A stretch of 64,000 nt of DNA, taken from assembly GCA_026414745.1 (NCBI GenBank), contig JAOAIK010000030.1, positions 123,089 to 187,088 of the forward strand, in the 5' to 3' direction. The notes beneath the pieces were generated by a model. It saw only the letters and a list, made by a program, of their open reading frames with translations. It made no database searches and was not told where the DNA came from. The DNA is from Roseococcus sp. Its GTDB lineage: Bacteria > Pseudomonadota > Alphaproteobacteria > Acetobacterales > Acetobacteraceae. Within the stretch, counting starts at the first letter, position 1; the number at the start of each line of letters is the position of its first letter. Positions 56,981 through 64,000 of this stretch are shown in pieces. The position numbers were made by a program, and so were the translations under genes.

Positions 56981-58594
56981 ATGCAGCACGAGATGAGAGG
57001 CGCGGACATCGTCTGGAACGCGCTTCGCAAGGGCGGCGTCAGCCGCGTCTTCAGCCTCTCCGGCAACCACATCATGGAGGTGTACGACGCCGCCTTCGGC
57101 AACGGCATCGAGATCGTCCACGTCCGGCACGAGGCGGCGGCGCTGCACATGGCCGAGGCCTGGGCACGGCTGACCGGCGAGGTGGGGGTGGCGCTGGTCA
57201 CCGGCGGGCAGGGGCACACCAACGCCTGCGCCGCCCTGCCCACCGCCCTGGCCGGCGAGGTGCCGGTGCTGCTGCTTTCGGGCCATGCGCCGACGGCCGA
57301 GCTCGGCATGGGCGCCTTCCAGGAGACGCCGCAGGTGGAGGTGGCCGCGCCGCTCACCAAGGCCGCCTGGATGGCGCGCCGTGCGGAGGATCTCGCCGCC
57401 GACATCGCCCGCGGCTTCCGCATCGCGCGCAGCGGCCGGCCGGGGCCCGTGCACATCTCGCTGCCCACCGATGTGCTGGAGGCCAGGGCCGCCCCGCGGC
57501 TGCCGGAGCAGGCGGAGTTCCTCGCCCGGCCCATGCCGCTCTCGCCGGAAGCCGCCGCCGCGGTGCTGGCCGCGATCGGCGCGGCGGAGCGGCCGCTGCT
57601 CCTCTGCGGCTCGGCGCTGAACACGCCCGAGGGCGCGCGGGCGCGGGCGGCGCTGGCGCGGGCGCTGAACCTGCCCATCGCCATCATGGAAAGCCCGCGC
57701 GGGTTGAGCGATCCCTCGCTCGGCGACCTCGCCTCGGCGCTCGCCCGGTCGGACCTCGTGGTGCTGCTCGGCAAGCCGCTCGACTTCACGCTGCGCTACG
57801 GGGCGGCGGCGCCGGAGGCGCGCGTCGTCGCGATCGAGCCCGATGGCGAATGGATCAACCGCGCCGCCCGCGCGCTGGGGCCGCGCCTCGCCCTCGCCCT
57901 TCCGGCCGCGCCGCTCGCGGCGGCCGAGGCGCTGGCCGCCCGCGCCACGCCGCACCGCAACGCCGCATGGGGCGAGTGGGCGCGCACGGCCATCCTGCAC
58001 CGTCCGGAATCCTGGGCGGCCCTGCGCAACCGCCCGGGCGGGCCGCTCCACCCCGCCACCCTGGCCTATGCGCTGCAGGAGCATCTGGCCGGCGAGACGA
58101 CGCTGCTGCTCGACGGCGGCGAGGTGGGGCAGTGGATGCAGGCCATCCTGCAGGGCGACGAGCGCCTCACCAACGGCGTGGCCGGGGCGATCGGCGCGGT
58201 GCTGTGCTTCGCCGTGGCCGCGCGGGCGGCGCGGCCGCATGGGCGGGTGCTGGCCTGCATGGGCGATGGCACCTTCGGCTTCCACATGGCCGAGCTCGAC
58301 ACCGCCGTGCGCCACAACCTCCCCTTCGTCTGCGTGGTGGGCAATGACGGGCGCTGGAACGCGGAATACCAGATCCAGCGCCGCGACTACGGCGAGGCGC
58401 GCGCGCATGGCTGCGAGCTGGGCCGGGCCACGCGCTACGACCTCGTCGCCGCTGCGCTCGGCGGGCATGGCGAGTTCGTGACCCGCTTCGAGGAGCTGCA
58501 CCCGGCGCTGGAGCGCGCCTTCGCCTGCGGCAGGCCCGCCGTGGTGAACGTGCTGATCGAGGGCGTGCCGGCGCCCAGCCTGCGCCGGGCATGA
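56981..58594 (+). CDS. Thiamine diphosphate-dependent enzyme, acetolactate synthase-like
   Basis: A 537-residue three-domain ThDP enzyme. The N-terminal pyrimidine domain has the catalytic glutamate in VHVRHEAAALHMAEAWARLTG. The middle domain includes RPGPVHISLPTDVLEA before it. The pyrophosphate site is GDGTFGFHMAELDTAVRHNLPF, ending VVGNDG in place of the usual NN. It is similar to acetolactate synthase large subunits and 2-oxoacid decarboxylases, but no small regulatory subunit follows. The reaction is unknown. The stop overlaps the GntR gene, so enzyme and regulator are coupled. Confidence 0.85.
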   Translation: MQHEMRGADIVWNALRKGGVSRVFSLSGNHIMEVYDAAFGNGIEIVHVRHEAAALHMAEAWARLTGEVGVALVTGGQGHTNACAALPTALAGEVPVLLLSGHAPTAELGMGAFQETPQVEVAAPLTKAAWMARRAEDLAADIARGFRIARSGRPGPVHISLPTDVLEARAAPRLPEQAEFLARPMPLSPEAAAAVLAAIGAAERPLLLCGSALNTPEGARARAALARALNLPIAIMESPRGLSDPSLGDLASALARSDLVVLLGKPLDFTLRYGAAAPEARVVAIEPDGEWINRAARALGPRLALALPAAPLAAAEALAARATPHRNAAWGEWARTAILHRPESWAALRNRPGGPLHPATLAYALQEHLAGETTLLLDGGEVGQWMQAILQGDERLTNGVAGAIGAVLCFAVAARAARPHGRVLACMGDGTFGFHMAELDTAVRHNLPFVCVVGNDGRWNAEYQIQRRDYGEARAHGCELGRATRYDLVAAALGGHGEFVTRFEELHPALERAFACGRPAVVNVLIEGVPAPSLRRA

Positions 58595-59304
58595 GCGCAC
58601 CCCCGCTCTACGCGCGGGTGGAGCGGGAGCTGCGCGCGCGCATCGCCGCGGGGGAATGGCCGCCCGGCGCCGCCCTGCCGACCGAGCCGGCGCTGGCGCG
58701 GCGCTTCGGCGTCTCGCAGGGCACGCTGCGCCGGGCGCTGGCGGCGCTGGAGGCGCAGCGCCTCATCGCCCGCCGCCAGGGGGCGGGCACCTATGTCGCG
58801 GAGGCGACGAGCGAGCGCGCCCTGTTCCACTTCTTCCGCGTGGAGGATGCGGCCGGCCGCCGGCCCGTGCCGCGCTCCATCGCCCACAGGCTGGAGCTGC
58901 GCCCGGCCACGGCGGAGGAGCGCGCGCTGCTCGCGCTGCGCCCGCGCGCGCGGGTGGTGGCGCTCAAGCGGCTGCGCCTCGTCGAGGGGCGGCCAGCCAT
59001 GCTCGAATCCATCGCGCTGCCGGCCGCGCGCTTCCGCGGCTTCGCCTTGCCCCTGCATGTCGAGCTGGAGGACGAGCTCTACGTCCACTACCAGCGCCAC
59101 CATGGCGTGACGGTGATCCGCGTCGAGGAACGCCTGACGGCCGAGCCCGCCCCGGCCGAGGCCGCCCGGCGCCTCGGCTGCGCGCGCGGGGCGCCGCTGC
59201 TCGCCATCCGCCGCATCGCCCATGACGCGCTGGACCGGCCTGTGGAGCTGCGCCGCGCCCTTCTGCTGACCCGCGGCCTCGCCTACGGGGTGGAGCTGCG
59301 CTGA
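58591..59304 (+). CDS. GntR/HutC-family transcriptional regulator
   Basis: A 237-residue regulator. The N-terminal winged helix has GAALPTEPALARRFGVSQGTLRRALAALEAQRLIARRQGAGTYV. The C-terminal part, from about residue 90, is a UTRA ligand-binding domain with ALKRLRLVEGRPAMLESIALP. HutC-type proteins sense small metabolites such as urocanate or sugar phosphates. The inducer here is unknown but may be an acid handled by the divergent operon. The last 22 bases overlap the convergent glycosyltransferase gene. Confidence 0.9.
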   Translation: MSAPPLYARVERELRARIAAGEWPPGAALPTEPALARRFGVSQGTLRRALAALEAQRLIARRQGAGTYVAEATSERALFHFFRVEDAAGRRPVPRSIAHRLELRPATAEERALLALRPRARVVALKRLRLVEGRPAMLESIALPAARFRGFALPLHVELEDELYVHYQRHHGVTVIRVEERLTAEPAPAEAARRLGCARGAPLLAIRRIAHDALDRPVELRRALLLTRGLAYGVELR

Positions 59305-60215
59305 CCCGCCGCGAGATAGGCGAGGCGCTTCATCTCCCGCCGGCTGTGCGTCACCGCGTTCAGGATCAGCCCCACCGAGAGCGAGAGGAAGGAGGCGATC
59401 ATCAGCGCCGAGGCGAGGATCGCGGTCGGGAAGCGGGGCACGAGGCCCGTGGCGAGGAACTCCGTCACCACCGGCACGCCGAAGCCGAGCGAGAGCAGGA
59501 AGAGCAGCCCGGCGGTGGCGCCGAAGAACTCGAGCGGCCGCTCGCGCTGCACCAGGATGCCGATGAGGGTGAGGATCAGGAAGCCGTCCTTCCAGGTGGC
59601 GAGCTTGCTGGTGGAGCCTTCCGGCCGCTCGCCGTAGGGCGCGCTGATCTCGGAGACGGGCAGGCGCAGCTCCAGGGCGTGGATCATCAGCTCCGTCTCG
59701 ATCTCGAAGCCCTGGCTCATCGCCGGGAAGCTCTTCACGAAGCGGCGCGAGAAGATCTTGTAGCCCGAGAGCATGTCGGTGGTGCGGCTGCCGAAGATGG
59801 CGCCGACGAGGCCGGTCAGCACGCGGTTGCCGAAGCGGTGGCCGGCGCGATAGGCCCGCTCGCCCGCCTGCACGCGGGCGACGTTCACCATGTCGAAGGG
59901 CCCGGATCGGGCGTGGGCGAGCAGGCGCGGGGCGGCCGAGGCGTCGTAGGTCGCATCCCCGTCCACCATGATGTACCAGTCGGCCTCGATGTCGGCGAAC
60001 ATGCGCCGCACCACGCTGCCCTTGCCCGGTCGGCTCTCGAAGCGCACCACCGCGCCGGCCTCCCGCGCCGCCTCGGCCGTGCCGTCTGTGCTGTTGTTGT
60101 CGTAGACATAGACGATGGCCTCGGGGAGCGCGGCGCGGAAACCCTCGACCACGGCGCGGATGGTCAGCGCCTCGTTGCGGCAGGGGACGAGGACGGCGAT
60201 GCGGGGCGTGCTCAT
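59283..60215 (-). CDS. Family 2 glycosyltransferase with C-terminal membrane helices
   Basis: A 310-residue polyprenyl-phosphate glycosyltransferase-like protein. The GT-A fold starts [32 protein letters not shown] and the DxD-type [11 protein letters not shown] bind the nucleotide sugar. A C-terminal pair of hydrophobic segments ([16 protein letters not shown] and [20 protein letters not shown]) anchors it to the membrane. It resembles dolichyl-phosphate mannose synthase and ArnC-type enzymes. The ATG at 60215 is preferred over 60233. Confidence 0.88.
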   Translation of the reverse strand: MSTPRIAVLVPCRNEALTIRAVVEGFRAALPEAIVYVYDNNSTDGTAEAAREAGAVVRFESRPGKGSVVRRMFADIEADWYIMVDGDATYDASAAPRLLAHARSGPFDMVNVARVQAGERAYRAGHRFGNRVLTGLVGAIFGSRTTDMLSGYKIFSRRFVKSFPAMSQGFEIETELMIHALELRLPVSEISAPYGERPEGSTSKLATWKDGFLILTLIGILVQRERPLEFFGATAGLLFLLSLGFGVPVVTEFLATGLVPRFPTAILASALMIASFLSLSVGLILNAVTHSRREMKRLAYLAAGQRSSTP

Positions 60216-60367
60216 GGCCGGCGAGTAGCGCAAAGCCCCGTGGCGCGGTAGCGGCGCGGGCGTGGCGCGGGCAGGGCGGGCGCCCCCCTCCGCGCGGACC
60301 CCGATGGACGCCCCCGCGCCGCGGCGTTAGCAAGGCGGGACGCCACGCCGGAGGATTCCCTCGCCCC

Positions 60368-61756
60368 ATGGCTCCCGACAGCCTTCCGCCTCCACGCCCG
60401 CGCAAGCTCTTCGGCACCGACGGCATCCGGGGCGTGGCCAACCGCGCGCCGATGGATGCGGGGACGGCGCTGCGCCTCGGCCAGGCGGCCGGGCGCTTCT
60501 TCAACCGCGGCGCGCATCGCCACCGCGTGGTCATCGGCAAGGACACCCGCCTGTCGGGCTATATGCTCGAACCCGCGCTGACGGCGGGCTTCATCGGCGC
60601 CGGCATGGACGTGGTGCTGGTGGGGCCGCTGCCCACGCCCGCCATCGCGCTGCTCACGCGCTCCCTGCGCGCCGATCTCGGCGTGATGATCAGCGCCTCG
60701 CACAATCCGCACGAGGACAACGGGATCAAGCTGTTCGGCCCCGACGGCCTCAAGCTCTCCGACGAGCAGGAGGCGGAGATCGAGGCGCTGATGGAGGGCG
60801 ACCTCTCCGCCGCCCTGGTGCCGCCTGCCCGGCTCGGCCGCGCCTCGCGGCTCGAGGACGCGCCGGGCCGCTACATCGAGGCGGCGAAGGCGAGCTTCCC
60901 CCGCGGCCTGACGCTGGAGGGGCTGCGCGTGGTGGTGGATTGCGCGCATGGCGCGGCCTACAAGGTGGCCCCCACCGTGCTGTGGGAGCTGGGGGCGGAG
61001 GTGGTGAGCCTCGGCGTGCAGCCGGACGGGTTCAACATCAACCGCGGCGTCGGCTCCACCGCGCCGCAGCAGCTCGCCGAGCTGGTGCGCGAGCGGCGGG
61101 CCGATCTCGGCATCGCGCTCGATGGCGACGCCGACCGGCTGGTGCTGGTGGACGAGCAAGGCAGCGTGGTGGACGGCGACCAGATCCTCGCCCTCATCGC
61201 CGATTCCTGGGCGCGCGAGGGCCGGCTGCGCGGCGGGGCGGTGGTGGCGACCGTGATGAGCAACATGGGGCTTGCGCGCTTCCTCAAGGCGCGGGGCATC
61301 GCGCTGCACCGCACCCCGGTGGGCGACCGCTACGTGGGCGAGCGGATGCGCGAGATCGGCGCCAATCTGGGCGGCGAGCAGTCCGGCCACATGATCATGA
61401 GCGATTTCGGCACGACCGGGGACGGCCTCGTGGCCGCGCTGCAGGTGCTGGCCGTGCTGGTGGAGGAGCGCCGCCCCGCCAGCGCGGCCTGCCGCCGCTT
61501 CGCGCCGCTGCCGCAGAAACTGGTCAACATCCGCTACGCCGGCGCCTCTCCGCTCAGGGATGAGCGGGTGAAGGCGCTGATCGCGGAGGAGGAAGCCGCG
61601 CTCGGCGAGGCGGGGCGGGTGCTGATCCGCGCCTCGGGCACGGAGCCGGTGATCCGCGTGATGGTCGAGGCGGAGGAGGAGGCACGGCTCGACGCCGCGC
61701 TGGAGCGGCTGTGCGGGGCGATCCGCGCCGTGGCGCAGAGGGGAGGGGGACCATGA
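60368..61756 (+). CDS. glmM: Phosphoglucosamine mutase
   Basis: A 462-residue enzyme that converts glucosamine-6-phosphate to glucosamine-1-phosphate for UDP-GlcNAc and peptidoglycan. It opens [13 protein letters not shown]. The phosphoserine loop is [20 protein letters not shown], the metal loop is [13 protein letters not shown], and the sugar loop is GGEQSGHMI. The C-terminal phosphate site is [15 protein letters not shown]. It overlaps thiD by four bases. Confidence 0.97.
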   Translation: MAPDSLPPPRPRKLFGTDGIRGVANRAPMDAGTALRLGQAAGRFFNRGAHRHRVVIGKDTRLSGYMLEPALTAGFIGAGMDVVLVGPLPTPAIALLTRSLRADLGVMISASHNPHEDNGIKLFGPDGLKLSDEQEAEIEALMEGDLSAALVPPARLGRASRLEDAPGRYIEAAKASFPRGLTLEGLRVVVDCAHGAAYKVAPTVLWELGAEVVSLGVQPDGFNINRGVGSTAPQQLAELVRERRADLGIALDGDADRLVLVDEQGSVVDGDQILALIADSWAREGRLRGGAVVATVMSNMGLARFLKARGIALHRTPVGDRYVGERMREIGANLGGEQSGHMIMSDFGTTGDGLVAALQVLAVLVEERRPASAACRRFAPLPQKLVNIRYAGASPLRDERVKALIAEEEAALGEAGRVLIRASGTEPVIRVMVEAEEEARLDAALERLCGAIRAVAQRGGGP

Positions 61757-62595
61757 AGGGGCGCGTGCTGATCTGCGCCGGCTCGGATTCCGGGGGCGGG
61801 GCAGGCATCCAGGCCGACATCAAGGCGGTCACCGCGCTCGGCGGCTTCGCCATGACGGCGATCACCGCGCTGACGGCGCAGAACACGCTCGGCGTGCAGG
61901 CGGTGACGGGGGTGGAGCCCGGCTTCATCCGCGCCCAGATCGCGAGCGTGCTGGACGATCTCGGCGCGGACGCGATCAAGACCGGCATGCTGCACGACAG
62001 CCCGACCATCGAGGCCGTCTGCGAGGAGATCGCCGCCCGCGCCCCCGGCATCCCCCTGGTGGCGGACCCCGTGATGGTGGCCAAGGGCGGGCACCGCCTG
62101 CTCGCCACCGAGGCGGTGGAGACGCTCAAGCGCCGCCTCATGCCGCTCGCCGCGCTCCTCACCCCCAACATCCCCGAAGCGGAGGTGCTGGCGGGCATGG
62201 AGATCGCCAGCGAGGCGGACATGCACCACGCGGCCGAGGCGCTGCTCACCCTCGGCGTGCCGGCCGTGCTGCTCAAGGGCGGGCATCTGCCGGGCGAGCT
62301 TGTGGTGGATCTGCTCGCCACCCCCGAGGGCGTCACCCGCTTCGAGGATGCGCGGATCGAGACGCGCCACACCCATGGCACGGGCTGCACGCTGGCCTCC
62401 GCCATCGCCGCGGGGCTGGCGCAGGGCCTGGCGCTGACGGAGGCGGTGGCGCGGGCGCGGCGCTATGTGCGCGCGGCGCTGCGCGCCGCCCCCGGCTATG
62501 GCGCGGGGCATGGGCCGCTGAACCACGCCGTGACCATGGACCCCGCGCGGCTCGAGGCCCCTCCGCCGCGCCGGCGCAAGGCCGCCGCGCGATGA
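61753..62595 (+). CDS. thiD: Hydroxymethylpyrimidine/phosphomethylpyrimidine kinase
   Basis: A 280-residue ribokinase-like enzyme that makes HMP-pyrophosphate for thiamine. The start [22 protein letters not shown] is diagnostic. [12 protein letters not shown] and the anion hole [14 protein letters not shown] with the catalytic cysteine/aspartate region follow. The ATG overlaps the glmM stop, and the end overlaps allA. No thi operon is adjacent. Confidence 0.96.
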   Translation: MKGRVLICAGSDSGGGAGIQADIKAVTALGGFAMTAITALTAQNTLGVQAVTGVEPGFIRAQIASVLDDLGADAIKTGMLHDSPTIEAVCEEIAARAPGIPLVADPVMVAKGGHRLLATEAVETLKRRLMPLAALLTPNIPEAEVLAGMEIASEADMHHAAEALLTLGVPAVLLKGGHLPGELVVDLLATPEGVTRFEDARIETRHTHGTGCTLASAIAAGLAQGLALTEAVARARRYVRAALRAAPGYGAGHGPLNHAVTMDPARLEAPPPRRRKAAAR

Positions 62596-63056
62596 GCGGG
62601 GCGCCCCGCACGCCTCGTCCTGCGACGCCCGAGGCCATCGCGCCCTTCGGCACGCTGATCGAACCGCGCGAGGACGGCACGCCCTTCGGGCCGGACGATG
62701 CGGCGCTCGATCTCTCGGCCGGCACGCCGCGGCTCTACATCATGCGGCTGCCGGCCCGGCCCCTCGTCATCGCGGCCATCACCCGCCATGCGCGGGTGAC
62801 TCAATGCCTCGCCTCCGCCACCGGGCGGGACTGGTTCATCGGCCTCGCCGCGCCAGGGACCGAGCCCTCGGCCGAGACCATCGCCGTGTTCCGCATCCCG
62901 GGCGGGCGGGCGCTCGCCCTGCGCAAGGGCTGCTGGCACGCAGGCCCCTTCTTCGAGGGCGAGGAGGCGGATTTCCTCAACCTCGAACTCTCCGACACCA
63001 ACGAGACGGATCACGACACGGTGCGGCTCCCCGCCCCCATCGTCATCGCGCCCTGA
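62592..63056 (+). CDS. allA: Ureidoglycolate lyase
   Basis: A 154-residue cupin-fold enzyme that splits ureidoglycolate to glyoxylate and urea in purine (allantoin) breakdown. The family blocks are PEAIAPFGTLIEP, RHARVTQCLASATGRDWFIGLA, FRIPGGRALALRKGCWHAGPFFEGEEADFLNLE and the C-terminal NETDHDT. It overlaps thiD, but no other purine-catabolism gene is in the window. Confidence 0.88.
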   Translation: MSGAPRTPRPATPEAIAPFGTLIEPREDGTPFGPDDAALDLSAGTPRLYIMRLPARPLVIAAITRHARVTQCLASATGRDWFIGLAAPGTEPSAETIAVFRIPGGRALALRKGCWHAGPFFEGEEADFLNLELSDTNETDHDTVRLPAPIVIAP

Positions 63057-63062
63057 GGCGCC

Positions 63063-63638
63063 TCACCGCCGGGTGTCGAAGCCGAGGAAGCCGATCGCGG
63101 GGATGGGCTGCCCGCCGTCGCTGCTGACAGGCAGCATGCGCACCGGCTCCGGCCGCGGGGCACGCTCGGGGCGGGGGGCCGGTTCGGGGCGTTCGCGCAC
63201 GGGCCGGGCGGGGCGGCGCTCGTCGAAGCCGGGCGGCGGCCCCTGGCTCGCCATGCCCGCGCCGCCGCGCACCGAGAGAAGGTAGAAGGTGATCTCCGGC
63301 CGGCCGTGGTCCACCGCTGCGTCGAGCGGGGTGAGGCCGAGCGCGTTGCGCGCGCGCAGATCGGCGCCGCGGTTCACCGCATCGCGCACCGTCTCGAGAT
63401 CGCCGCGCGCGATGCCGTCGAACAGGGCGTCGTTGGGGTTCATCGCCGCAGGCGAGCTCTGCGCCGGCACGGGCTGCACGTTGCGCCGCTGCAGCAGACC
63501 CGGCAGGGCTGGCGGGGGCTGGCGTTGCGCCGCGGCGGAGGGAGGCGGGGCGCCCCCCATGCCGAACTGCGCCTGGGCGAAGCCGGGCAGGGCGGCGAAG
63601 GCCCCGGCGACGGCGAGAAGGGCGAAGCGGCGGTGCAT
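63063..63638 (-). CDS. Exported ankyrin-repeat protein
   Basis: A 191-residue protein with signal peptide MHRRFALLAVAGAFAALPGFAQAQ. The central part NDALFDGIARGDLETVRDAVNRGADLRARNALGLTPLDAAVDHG forms about one and a half ankyrin repeats. Both flanks are proline-rich, the C-terminal one with repeated RPEPAPRPERAPRPEP. It ends with FLGFDTRR. It probably acts as a periplasmic protein-binding module. It is followed by the GtrA-type gene upstream on the same strand. Confidence 0.8.
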   Translation of the reverse strand: MHRRFALLAVAGAFAALPGFAQAQFGMGGAPPPSAAAQRQPPPALPGLLQRRNVQPVPAQSSPAAMNPNDALFDGIARGDLETVRDAVNRGADLRARNALGLTPLDAAVDHGRPEITFYLLSVRGGAGMASQGPPPGFDERRPARPVRERPEPAPRPERAPRPEPVRMLPVSSDGGQPIPAIGFLGFDTRR

Positions 63639-63685
63639 GGAGCGTTTCTCCCATGTCCGGCCCCGCCGGGGCAAGGGCGCGCGCC

Positions 63686-64000
63686 TCACCGCGCCCCCGG
63701 TGCGGGGCGGAAGATGAGCTGCCGCGAGAGGAAGAAGTTGAGGAACATCCCCGCCACCGACCCGGCCGCCACGCTGAGCGCGAGGTGGCGCGCGCCCAGC
63801 TCCGTCCAGGCCACCAGCGCGGCGTAGGTGCCGTAGTTCGCGGCGAAGCCGATCAGGTTGAGCGCCAGATAGGCCCCCCATTGCCGCGCCAGCGGGGCGC
63901 TGCCTGGGCGGTCGCGGAAGGTCCAGACGCGGTTCAGCGCATAGACCGCGCTGGCCGCCACCACATAGGAGAGGGCGCGCCCGCCATAGGGCCCGGCCCC
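63686..64000 (-). CDS. GtrA-family membrane protein, partial
   Basis: The frame runs to the right edge without an upstream start, so the N-terminus lies outside the window. Segments ALSYVVAASAVYALNRVWTF and LALNLIGFAANYGTYAALV, then AGSVAGMFLNFFLSRQLIF, show the GtrA pattern of four helices with NR(x)WTF-like ends. GtrA proteins move lipid-linked sugars across the inner membrane and often pair with a family 2 glycosyltransferase. One lies at 59283-60215. Confidence 0.85.
   Translation of the reverse strand, partial: GAGPYGGRALSYVVAASAVYALNRVWTFRDRPGSAPLARQWGAYLALNLIGFAANYGTYAALVAWTELGARHLALSVAAGSVAGMFLNFFLSRQLIFRPAPGAR

Overview
The window is a very GC-rich, densely packed bacterial chromosome segment. 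Gene content suggests an alphaproteobacterium, most like an Acetobacteraceae (Roseomonas-type) genome. The pointers are a CysN-CysC fusion, pdxA-pdxJ, sdhC-sdhD-sdhA-sdhB, a Yej-type peptide importer, DUF1489, and several orphan Bug/TctC binding proteins. Genus is inference. Many genes overlap by ATGA, GTGA or TGATG, so operons are long and spacers short. I found no tRNA, rRNA or CRISPR array.

Region 1-12 kb reads as a sulfated-polysaccharide module. It holds GDP-mannose dehydratase plus the start of a second sugar-nucleotide enzyme, a TauE/SafE exporter, a racemase, a sulfotransferase, UDP-glucose dehydrogenase, a UDP-glucuronate epimerase, CysD and CysNC (PAPS synthesis), an SLC13 anion transporter and a GT61-type glycosyltransferase. 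A decayed IS5-family transposase follows at 12.15-12.56 kb.

Region 12.6-30.4 kb is mostly housekeeping: pdxJ-pdxA, a yejABEF importer interrupted by a DUF3891 gene and by a REPIN-like palindromic element, ghrA, a MarR regulator, an M17 aminopeptidase, hisS, DUF1489, a hydrolase and canonical sdhCDAB.

Region 30.7-50.9 kb mixes orphan tricarboxylate-type binding proteins, an agmatinase-like enzyme, RidA, Hsp33, a second MarR with a possible 29-residue peptide, RlmI, two tandem EamA transporters, gluQ, an HNH nuclease, dapD-dapE, def-fmt-truA, Hsp20 with a candidate RpoH promoter, a family-5 binding protein and a DUF1080 protein.

Region 51-59.3 kb is the most unusual. A leftward operon encodes a second succinate dehydrogenase/fumarate reductase-like complex: an iron-sulfur subunit, two short membrane anchors and a flavoprotein without the usual FAD-linking histidine. 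It also encodes a TauE-type carrier and a two-subunit class I fumarase/tartrate dehydratase. A 97-bp tandem repeat between the fumarase subunits carries two 31-codon mini-ORFs that copy the start of the beta-subunit gene. Divergently placed are a ThDP-dependent enzyme and a GntR/HutC regulator, with a palindromic operator candidate in the shared promoter gap.

Region 59.3-64 kb holds a family-2 glycosyltransferase, glmM, thiD, allA, an ankyrin-repeat protein and a GtrA-type protein cut by the window edge.
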